A DNA stretch of 64,000 nucleotides from Paragonimus westermani (lineage: Eukaryota; Platyhelminthes; Trematoda; Plagiorchiida; Troglotrematidae): contig QNGE01000899.1 in NCBI GenBank assembly GCA_008508345.1, forward strand, positions 147,361-211,360. The letters are read 5' to 3'. The translations under genes and the position numbers were made by a program. Positions 47,995 through 59,900 of this stretch are shown here, piece by piece. Each line of letters starts with the position of its first letter. Within the stretch, counting starts at the first letter, position 1. The notes below the pieces were generated by a model. That model saw only the letters and a list, made by a program, of their open reading frames with translations. It was not told the DNA's origin and made no database searches.

Positions 47995-50900
47995 GTGAGT
48001 ACCTGAACTAGATTGTTACTTCTCTTTGTTTTCTGGTTAGACTGTATGTTGGTGGCAGACAATGAGATTATATTGGAGGCCGAAGAGATTTGGGGTGCCC
48101 TGCACGGACTTGAAACTATTGCACAGCTTGTACATCGAAGTCACACTCAAACGGTAATCAAGATTTGTGCTGTTGCATCTATCTTTGCAGCCAGTAATCC
48201 AAGCTCAGTGTATAGAAGACAAACCACGTTATCCTCACCGAGGTTTCCTTATCGATACATCGAGGCACTATCTGGACTTACAGCATATTTTCCAGTTTGT
48301 GGTATGTTCTGCCCAACTCACTTGTCCGTTTACCTACGTTCAATCTTCTCCAACAAGGATGCCATGGCCATGGTTAAAATGAACTTACTACATTGGCGCA
48401 TAGTGGATAATTCCTCTTTCCCTTATTCATCCTACACGTTTCCGGAACTTGCCCGAAAGGTGTTTGTCGTTTTTGAACCGTATTGCATCGTTGATTTAGG
48501 GTGCCTACGATCCGGAAGCTTATGTGTATACACAGGATGATGTGAAGCGTGTGTTGGATTACTGTCGATTACGTGGAATTCGCGTAATGCCTGAGTTTGC
48601 CACCCCAGGTGGGTTTTGAAAGCTACAAATTTGAGTGATAGTTGCCAACTATGAAAACACCACAAATCACAAGTTTTCATTAATGGTCTGTTCAGTATTT
48701 GTTGATTTACGTCCAGTTTTCATCAAGTTTGTTATACGCATACTTTACAAGGTTCCGTCAATAACGAACTGTTAAATTTTCCCAAATTTACGCCCACTTC
48801 ATCGAACTTAAAAATATTTCAATTTACGTCTGGTCACCCCTTAATTCGAGAATATGTGCCGTCATCATAGATTTGTTTCTCTCAGACCACACTGCAAACA
48901 CACGGTCATTAATGGCTGATTACGGAGACAGTCTCGCAGTTAAACTGATTTTATGATTTTAAACCACCCGTGGCAGTAAACTCAGACTTTCTCTTATTCC
49001 ACTTCGCTGCTTTCCCACTGAAAGGATATGCATATAGCTGGGGTAAAGGCTACCCGGATTTGCTCACCAAATGTTACAGCGACGGAAAACCAAACGGACG
49101 TCTTGGTCCTGTCAATCCCATCACCGATTATACGTATAATTTTATGCAGCAATTCGTGCACGAAATTAAAACCGTCTTTAAAGATCCCTTGGTTCATTTG
49201 GGAGGCGACGCAGCGGACTTCTCGTGCTGGTATGCTTTTTCTGTTCATAAAAATGATTAATAGATATGCTCAATAACATATACGTAAAAATTTAGAGTTG
49301 GTTCAGTATGAGAGTATGTAGTGAACTCAGTCAGCTCTTAGTAGTACTCAACAATCTCATATGCTCAAAGGTGAGATTAGGATCTTCATGCTCCTTTCGT
49401 GTTTTCCAGACGGTCTGTTGGCAACTACTCTCAAACATTCATGGCAGATATAACGAACTAATTACATGAAGGGGTCCCCACACTTCTTGATAGTATCAGC
49501 GTATAGCACCGGTAGACTAGTGAATAGTAGAGGGCTATGGTTTCCATATAAATTGAACATCACTCGCGAATGATCATCGTTTGGTCTTCGATTAAAGTTA
49601 ACAGTACAGCTACTGTTTCCTTTCGAGGCAATTCGGCAACCCGATTGTTACTCACAAGCGTATGTGGCTGAGCGTTCACATATGATTATTTGGTCGTGCC
49701 TAGTGTAAAGTCAATGGCACAGTGATCAACAAGGTTACCTCATGAAAGCGTGGATAGAGTTATTGTCCCGGTAGTGGTAAAGATATGTACTGTTGACGAG
49801 CCCTAACAAAATCGAAGGTTTAGTCTATTGCTTCTTTCTGAAACAGGCCGATTGAAAATTCTATTCGGATGCGGCAGCTGAGATCAACGGTGAGTGATGT
49901 TCAACTTGTGTGAGAACTTGTAAACTCCCGGTCATCAGACCACTGATGTGACTAGTTTCTAAAAGTAAATTTCTCCGCGTATACTCACGCATAATTCACC
50001 ATAACAAACAACACAATTTCCACTAGTTCATTCGCATAGATTAGGATTGAGTACCAAGTGAGAATGGGATTAGATTTTGTGGAGTCTAACTTTTATTTAA
50101 CCCCGTCAACCTAACTTCAGTTTGTGGAGCATCCAATGAACATGAGTGATTGGACGGTGTATAAGCCTGCATTGAACATTGTCAACAGAACTGTGGATTT
50201 GTGTCTGTTTATTTAGGACAAACTAATTTCAACCCTTCAAACTTCGGTTATAAGAATCCGACGGTACACTAGCTGATCCACTGTTATGTATCATTGGTAC
50301 GGTCGAATAAAGATAATTCCACCAGTAAGAATAATCCCACATTTTCATCAACATATCCCTGTTAATTAACTCAACAACCATTAGGTTGTAGTTATGTGTT
50401 CACTTGATGTTGAAGCCATGTATTTCGGTTAAAAAAGTTTCATCAGTAATCGCAGTCACAACCATGTACCTACCAAACTCAACCATATGTTGGTCAGGAC
50501 GTATCCTAATGAGAAAGCTTACTGACGACGAATAATTTTGATCACTGATTGCAACGAACAGTGTGTTTATCTTGGAAGTGGCCGATGTTCAACAATATAT
50601 AATCGCTGCTCTTCGGATGTATGACAATGAATGAGCAAGGTATGCTTTCCGATTCCTCTTCTACCCTAGGGCGTCTAATCCGGAAATTGAAGAGTTTATG
50701 CAAAAAATGGAGTTTGGGAAGGATTATTCAAAGCTACAACGTTACTATCTAGAAAAATTAAATGATTACTTAGCGGGGAACAATAACGTATCGGAAAAGA
50801 CTGCCGTCTTCAGACAAGGACCAATGGATTACGACTCGAAGGTCAGCTGTCTTTGTTGCTGTCAGTCGCATACCGTTGATTTTTTTTGTAGAAAACACCC

Positions 50901-53900
50901 AGAGACCGCAGGCAGTTAATTAAATATCGGCATTTGTGTTACCATTTTGTAAGAAGTAAAAGTTCCTGGATTTATGTTATTTCAAATTGAACACCACCCA
51001 CAAGTTATAAACACCACTTCTGATTCACTACCTTGAAATTAAGTGAAATCCGTTAATGATAGACCTGATCTCACCACAACCGCCGCCCTCCGAAAGCAAA
51101 ATCATCATAGTCCACAGGAAAACACTCATATTAGTTGACCTGCCTTCAGACATGCGCTAATATCGTTTAAATTGTCAATTTTCAATCTTCTGTTCCAATT
51201 ACCATGTAGATATGTTTGCTACATGTGTGATTTCTTAACTAATTGATTTGTACTTGTCAATACAAGTTGCCAGTGGGGATAGCACATCAGGAAATCCATA
51301 CTGTAACAGCAATACCCACAATTTCGGTTGCACCTTAGTATTAACGATAAGTGCTTGCTTATTTTATCGGCTCTGAAAAAAATCACTGTCTCACTCCACC
51401 TGTCGCACTGGTACTGATAAAGTTCTGTTCTACCAAAGTAGCTTGTTTCAAGGAGTAAAACCAAAAAGGGATCATCTATTAAGTCGAATATATCATCGCT
51501 TTCTTGATATTTCTAAGATATCAATTTTTATGGGTGAGTAGTTCCTTTTATCTTATGCGAAGCCAAAAGTGGTTTTTGGGAGTGATCATATTTTTACACA
51601 TCATAGCTAATGGATGTTGTATTAGGCTGTTAATCACACCGACAATGTTAATTTGAGAAGAACGTCAAGACAAACTGGAAATTGTACATCGAGATGTATG
51701 GTTCTTTAACTTATGTCATCTGGACAGGCAATTGCTTCGAGTACGTTACACGATTTTTCATACTAACCTCGGTACAATCTGTCATCTAACATCTTTGTAG
51801 CTTTTCTGTATAAAGTACGCAGGAGCTCTTCATGTCTTCACAACAATGAACTAACTAGTAATTCTTAGCCCTGTTCTCAATTCCTCGTATGTTATATTTT
51901 ATGCACCGGTTGTGTCAGTCGCAGTTGCATTCTTTAATCTGACTCGGCTAGTTTAATTGATCACACGAGCCTATGTGCACCCCCACTGAATTTACACATG
52001 ATCTGTGGGACTTATGTCAACAGCGTGATGAACGGTTCAGTGCTAGCTGTCGTTGGTAAGGTCATTGTGTTAGACTGATAAGAACATAAACGCCAGCAAA
52101 CGTGCACGTGAATGGAACCTTCTGATTACACTGTACGGAGAACGTTGACAGGGCAATTGATATATCCCTCAGAAATCACTAAACAGCCTTCCAATTTGCA
52201 TGCAAGTAATTGTGACCGATCATTTGTATGTGATAATTCTGTTATGTTAGTTGTGGTATCAGCTTTCGAACGAGGGTCAAACTTACCATGAGTAGTAGAC
52301 CATGCGTTGTTCATCTCCTGCCAGACCAGAATTTGCGTTGAATGCATCTTTTTAAAAGAAGTATGTGGCGTTCTAATTCGTGTCATACACAACCCACAGC
52401 TACCTATCTGTGTGAATGACAGTTTTCATGTAGTTTTTAATGCTTGCAGGTTGCGTAAAACACCGCTGATGTTTAGACTTCATAAATAGAGATCCAAGAA
52501 TGTCCGCTAAACACGAGCAAAGCTGAATTGCATTAGTGGCATCTGGTTTTACGAGAAAATTACATATGAACCAAAAGAATACTGGTCTCAAAAGTCTAAG
52601 TTACATTTGACCGCCAGTTGTGTCACCTCATCCCGGTTCTCATATTGTGCACAGTCAGTACGAAAGACAAAAGGCATCAGTCTTTTTTAGATTTTTGACA
52701 AAATGTGCCTACTTCTTCAGTACATTAATTTGTACGATCTGCTTTCAGCCCGGGAACAAAATCGTGATCCACGTTTGGAAGAATGAAATCTGGCAACAGG
52801 AAATGTTTAGAATCACAAAAGCTGGGTTTCCAGTCATTCTGTCGTCAAACTGGTATCTAAATATGATCGAGTATGGCGTCGATTGGCCCAGATTTTATAA
52901 TTTGGATCCATCCGATTTTGGAGGTGAGTTGAGGTTATGGTAAACAAAAAGTGACGGTCGGGTTGTTTGTTTACAAACCAGATTTTGAAATTTCATTACC
53001 AGTCCACGAAGGTGTGTTCCAGAGGAAAACAACCCATACGGTCCTGATAATAATACTGATGTAAGCTTGGTGATTGCAGAACAACCAATCACAACAACGT
53101 TGAACACGCCAAATAATTAAATGAAACAATGTCGCTTACGTGTGATCTCAATCCGATCATGCAAGTAGGTTAATCAGTCAGCCTCGACCGAATCGAAGCA
53201 TCGGACTCGAGTCCCGCTCGCCCATCAGTAGTGCCTGTCGTTGACCGGCCACGATTTCCTGAGGTGATCCTGTTTATTGCTAGGCTACTGAGTTCACATC
53301 AGACGTGACCGAATTGTCGTAGCTGAAGGCTCGGTCACAGGTACTTGTGAGTATTGATCAAGTTTCTTATGCAATACATTAGAAGACACAGTAACCACCT
53401 CCTAATTTCAATGGGTGACCTAGCAATCACATTCCCTGTGCCAGGCCGAAATTTCCGATATCCTCGAACCTGTTAAGCAATACTGCATAGTGGTGATGAG
53501 TAGTCTAGGATTTCCCTGATGAGTCGATTTGCTCTAACATGGTATGAACTAAGGTATGGTACTTCCACTCGAAAGATACTGTCCGCGAAGTTTGTGGAAA
53601 GACAAAAGCTGTGAATGCATGAGAGGGGTGTTCAAATGAAATCACTCAAACACCAGACTGTGCATCAGTGATCGACCTGAACTCATTCTGAAGCACAGCT
53701 CAGTGAATAAGCTCGTCTGTAGTGATTCGTCATCATGCCAAACACACGCCATTTATGCTACAGTTTTACAATTGCTTTAGATTAGTGGGAACAAACAGGA
53801 CAGATGGTTAGTGAGGTAAGTCAGTTCAATGTTAAGGTGTGGTCAAGAACCCACTTGGACAATAGATCTTGACAAGTCTAAGAGATGGAGACTGGCCAAG

Positions 53901-56900
53901 GTAGTCCCACGGTCTGAATAAAACGTTTCAAAACATGTAAGCGTTGGTTGTACAGGCTACTCCCAATAGCTTCAACTATAATCTCATTGTTCAAATGGGA
54001 TCTTAATTATAGCTTGACATTGATTTGACTGATTTCACCGATCACCCGTTCTCTGTTTATCCTGTTCATTGTCCTCTTATGAAATTGTGATATGAGTGTG
54101 ATGTGCTTACCGTGGAGGTACATAATAGAAATCGATGTCGTTCGCTACATTGTGCTTTTCATCGCTATCGCGGGAATTTTCACGCGACCAAACCATTTGT
54201 CGGTAAACATGGATTTTACAGTTCACAAGCTGAACAGTAGCCACACTTACATAGATTGTAGGACTAAGACGAGGTTATTATGGACGATTCTGTCAAACAT
54301 TTTCATTAGGATTCAAAAGTTGAATTTGACTGAAAATCGATTCAGCTTTGCAATTCAACTAAACAATTAATATCCATCGATACATTCAAATACTGTCTTC
54401 TCCAAAAACGTGTCTTCAGTTAGCAGTACAAACGTTCAATTTGTGTATGGGAATTTTCCTATATAATTGTCAACTTCAGTCATCTCTAAATATCCTTATG
54501 TTAAGGAATATCGTTAAGGAACATTGACTGTCATACTGACGAGTTATACTTCTACATATTTCAAGTAATGATGGCAGATATAACAGACCTGAACGTTATG
54601 TACCGGACTGACACGGATAAATAGGCGAAGAAACTATAAGTAGGTGACTCACAGAGTCTCATCACACTATGTGAGAGCATTTCTGGCTGATCTAATCCAT
54701 CGAGATTGCCAGTTTATGGTGCAGATAACCAACAAATGGGATACTACCGGAAATACGCTGAAAACGACAACAGTACCCCATTAGCTATCTTTTCTCAAGC
54801 AGCAGTGAAAAGATAACGCGGAGGGTGAACGAAAAATACATAACTTTCGAGAAAAAGTGTATTTTTACCATTCCACTATCTGCGAAAAGTAACCGTGCAA
54901 AGAAAATAAGGTTGCAAATTGTTTTACAAGCGTTACACATGGATAGAGAACCAGTAAAACGTCTGCAGGTGAATATAGTCTAACGCTGTCTTGAACTTTC
55001 TCGGATCGTTGTTGTAGTTGGGCATGGACAGGTCACTCGAGTTGGCCATAGCCATGTATAAAGTAATCGCAAACTAGCCAGGCGAGAACATCCACACATC
55101 AACCAACCCACTGTGCAACAGATTTGTTTCTCCCAGTGGACGGTCAAATAGATTTACGTTTGCTGCCACTATGGTACACCGGCTTATATGTGAAGTTTTA
55201 AGTTTGTTAATCAGTTTTTAAAGAAAGCTAGGATGTGCACTTGTGTAAGATTTTCGGTCGTACCGTCTTTCAGGAACTGCGAAATAGAAGGGACATTCGT
55301 TGATCAACGTGATTTGTTAAAACTTGAGATTAGTTAGATTTCAATGATACCAGCTAAACTAGTAACAAAATACTCAGCATTTCGAAACGTATATGGTTTT
55401 TTGTGTCCGCTTGTCATTGTCACCAGAGCATTATCGCTTTACGGGAAACAACCAGGTTCATTAATATAACATATTAACATATTTTAACACATCTTGATGC
55501 CCACCCTTAGTCCAACATTACACGACCGGTTTCGTCATTGTTTGGACTCATCAGATAGAGAAAGTCTGAATAGGAGATCAAAACGGTTACCGCAATCTAC
55601 GCAGTTGCCGCCTATGTTCGTTAGTGTTGAGAAAACCTCAAGCAGTTTCTCGGTTAATTGACAGAGTGAGAATTCTAATTTTTGGCGTTTGTTGTGCTGT
55701 TAAAAAACATGTAGTCCACTTTAGTCAGCTCGTCGATCTTCAGATGCATCACATTTGGTTTGTTCCAACGCAACTTTTCAAAGGTCTTCAAGCATCTAAA
55801 ATGGTCTCCATTAGAAAAGAATATCAGTGTGCATAAGTTTTGAGTTTGGCTGAAGTCTATGATTTTCCGAAATGCCTTCACGTGATTCGATGTTGCGTCT
55901 TTGAAATAGCATATACTGAACGCATAGCTCAGGACTAAGGTGGTCGAATTACAGGAAGTCGTGGCTTAACTCTAAACGTGCTAAACAATCAACGCAAATG
56001 AAATTTGTACAATCCTTATTTGCTGACCATGTCTCAGGGCAGCTGAGGTGTTCCAGAATACTATTTTCAGACCTGCAGGGTTTTGAGCATACTTACGTGA
56101 AAGCCGTGCAGTTGAACGATCGTTTGGTTAGCCTCTATTCTGTTAGAAGCGTACGTGTGGAAATTCATCAGGCAACCGTTTAACGAACTGCTGACATGTA
56201 TTGCGGCTAACCATAGAACAGTAGACGTTCTGCACCCTACCATCCAGCAGTCATGATCGTTAGTCAAGATAAACTGCCAATTTGTGTAACCAAACACACA
56301 CCTCCATTTAGGAAAATAATCCTGGACTGCGTTTGCATGAATCATTCTCTAGCGTGTTCAGGATGAATCCTCGTGTGCCTCTTGTGTTCGGCATTACGTT
56401 TGAACAACTAATCACATATTTCCAGCAACACAAATTCAACTCAAGGAATCACTCTATTTGTTTACTACTGTGCCGCAATAAAAAGGCATACATCGTTGCT
56501 TTGAACAGACACTACAAAAGATATCGTCCTGCCAAGTGCGGTATTTGCAAGACTGACAGACATGTAGTGCACATCGGACAACATGACGTGAGAAAAGGGA
56601 AATTCAAATATTCAGGCCATCTATTCTGCAACAAAGGCAGACGTCTTCCAACCATAAGCAATTCACTGGCTTGATTGAAAGCAAATGGAAATCAAGTTGT
56701 GATGACCCCTAAGGGAGTTAACCAGTCATCACTCAGCCTGACTACCTCATCCGATTCGCCCGAAGTGTTGGTGTAAAAATATATAAATAAACGTTGCTAC
56801 GGATTATCTACCATAGTTCAAAGTGACCAACACCAGACACCGCGGCAATATCACAAAAAACGGCACGCAGAGTTTCTGTAATTGAGATGCTGTATTTACC

Positions 56901-59900
56901 CTTAATCGACGTTCACTTCAGCTAGGTCAACGTAACCGACTAACGCGATTAGCATGTTTAACGTCTCCTAAATGAACATATGATGTGAATCAGGTATTCT
57001 TTGACTTTTAACACCTTATTCACGGTGATCTCTGGTACCCGCTTAAGAAGAATACAGTTGAGTATCTACTGCACGTGCCAGTTTCGTACGAACTCCACCA
57101 AGTGTGGAGGAAATGCAGGATAAACCTGAAACTTCTGGTATCACGCGTGTATTTTTTTCACAAAACTTAAAAATTCAAAGAGGTTTCTCGATCCGAAGTT
57201 ACCAGGTTGAATTTCACCGCTGTTACTTCACGAGGTTCTCAGTTTACCAGATTTGAAATGTTTTCTTGCGTATTGCACTCATGAGTTTTTGTGGGCTTTA
57301 AGTTGTTTACATTGCCTTCATCCAACTGCAGAGATCACAGCTGATGGCGTGCTCTCTGTCCACTCACAATTATCTTATCGTCGCACTTCTAACCCCCGGT
57401 GGAAAGTTTACTGCGTAAACGCTATCATCTATAGGACCCAGTGACGTCTAAACCAAATTGCAAAACCCTCCCAGAAACAGCTATCCTTGTGATAAACACT
57501 GATCAATTGAAATATGTCTATACCGATGTTTTTGATTAAAGTTGGGCTGTTCGAATGCTTTTGAAGATATCCAAAAGAAGTATCAAACGCGGTGTGCTGA
57601 GGTGACCTTTAGCTGATAAACATTGCAGGCGTGAGCTACACCATATTCCAGTGAATTTTGACAGACCGAAATCAAACATACTGTCAGTAGGTCAGCTGGC
57701 TAACACCCGTGTTCGTGTTCAAGCTCCACAGTAATGGATATACGTGAGCTTTATGTTAACTACCGTTTGACCAAATGAAGTGACTTATGCAAGTCAGCTG
57801 TGCAATCTACATTATGGACAGAAAATCGTCAGTTCCTTCAGGTTAATGTAATTTTAGTGTCAAACGTCTTCCATTATACCAAAAACTCTAATTCTCTGTT
57901 TTGTGAACATTCTCCACATCTGTGACCGAACTGATATCCGGTCTTTCTGGACCTTTAGATCAACGGCTTTAAACGGTTGATCAAATATCTAGAACATTTA
58001 ACTAGCCACACTGATGTCTTCTTTCAACGCGTAGTGTCCTAAACGGTTTTGACAAGGAGGAGTTATAAGATTTATGCTTCATATATTTGTCTGATTCGAG
58101 TTACTGACACTTTACAGACATCTGTCCACTTATACCAAATTTCATCCATGTTCAGTGTTCACATCCCTCTCTATATGTGCGCATGCGTTCTGCCATAGTC
58201 CATCTGGTATCCAATATCTGACAGACGTTCTCATCAAGTTTGAAATGTTTACAAAATAAACGGCGATGAAAGTGAGTCAATAACGTTTCGTAATTTTCCA
58301 CCGAAAAACTGGAAACGTGAGATTTGAATGTTCCTCTCCCGGGATTTGCGAAGAACGGCTTTTACCTGCCATTAAGCACAGATCAAACAGCTGACTGACA
58401 TACATCAGGAAGAATGCCCATTATCCAATAACTCTTGGTAGAATGAGAACGGATTATTTTCAGTGAAATCTAAGTGTGTACGAACAGCGCAGGAAAGCAG
58501 CTGTAGACAGAATAGAGGAACGTAAATATCCGACTGAAGAATATATTGGCATACACGTTGTATTTGTAGTGTCCGTTGCAGATATCGGAATGAGTCATGG
58601 TTAACTATAACTGAGGCTTATTGTTCAGCATCTAAATCTAAATTTCGCTGTGAAACCATTCATTCTTTCCTGGATTGTGCTGCTGCATTTGTCATACTAT
58701 TTGTGGTTTTGTGCTAAAAATATCATATCTGAAGGTTCAGATTACCAGTTTCATATAACAAATTTCAGACGGAGGTAATGACTGGGTAGTGGAGTAAATA
58801 CACGCAATTTCACGTACAACATCTGCACTACCGGACTGGTCTACTTATATTCCTGATGTAGTCGTGGAAAAGACAAAATATTGCCCGGAGGGTTCTGGCA
58901 GAATACAAGAATCGGAGAATGGAGTAGGTCAAGGTTGTGTGGAGTGCAGACGGATGTTGCAGTTGTGAGAACGTTTATGGGGTTGATCGTATGTAGGCTC
59001 TATCGGAACAACAAACTGGATGGAGCCGGACCTGGTCAATTTGGATTAGTGTTAAGTTCAATCAAGAAAGGATTCATGGCAGTCGGATTGCCTCTCGACC
59101 AAGTGAGTCCGTGAAAGCAAACAATGCGTGCACGCCAAATAAGAGTGATACCACCGGTCTTGGAAACGGTGTTTCACAGTTCAACATGTTGAGATGACTG
59201 ACATCGCAACGATCAAGATGTGAAGCCGGATTGAAAAACTTCATCGTTCTGATCATCGACTAAGTCTACCACATCATTTTCAACGATTAAATGCCGTGGT
59301 AATCAAACTGCACATATTAATTTTGCAAAAGCAACGTTTTTTTGTTATAGATTATTTAGCTTTTTTGTTTATAAGATAAAATTCGTTTCTCCCTGAGGTA
59401 AGTGTATTCGGTTATCCTGATTCCATGAGTTAAACTGGCCCGGCAAACAGGTTGATCCTAAGCTCCCGACAGACGTCAATCATGGGTTTCAAACGGTACC
59501 AACGAAGATAACCATAATGAAATATCCCCACCAAGTTTAGTACGAATGAAGTCAAACAGTCAAACGTAATACTCTACGTTTCAACCACCTCGGGTGGCCT
59601 CCCTCATGAGTGTCGTAATCGGAACCACATTAACAACGGACAGAGGTCATGTGGGGTTTGCCATGTTAGGTCTGATTTGATTGGTCTAATCCTTTGCCCA
59701 TTAAGTGGGGGTGAGACAAATGTAGATAAGACGCGTCCGTGTCTGGTGCTGTTTCCCCATACACGCCACACTGCAGACAAGGGTTTGCTATCATTGCGAT
59801 TAACACAAGCGTGATGTGTGTAATTGGTGAGAGCTTCAAAACAGCACCGCTCCGCACAGGAAGTTAGACCCTTGTGAATCACTCGAGCTTGATCAAAACC

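Noticed and set aside
48013..48540. 175-residue open frame as an alternative gene product
   Set aside because: It is a mixed-frame read-through of exons 2-5 and small introns of copy C; the spliced model matches the GH20 family and copy B exactly.
52126..52591. Minus-strand open frames with [15 protein letters not shown] as reverse transcriptase sequence
   Set aside because: No RT hallmark such as YVDD or a conserved Asp block; homology not recognisable without a database search.
53160..53240. A functional tRNA gene
   Set aside because: A B-box-like sequence is present, but no cloverleaf with an acceptor stem could be drawn.
56333..56674. 113-residue open frame with [16 protein letters not shown] as a small zinc-binding protein
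   Set aside because: Its first part is the 61-bp PLE-derived slice read in antisense, and the remaining Cys/His spacing matches no known finger.
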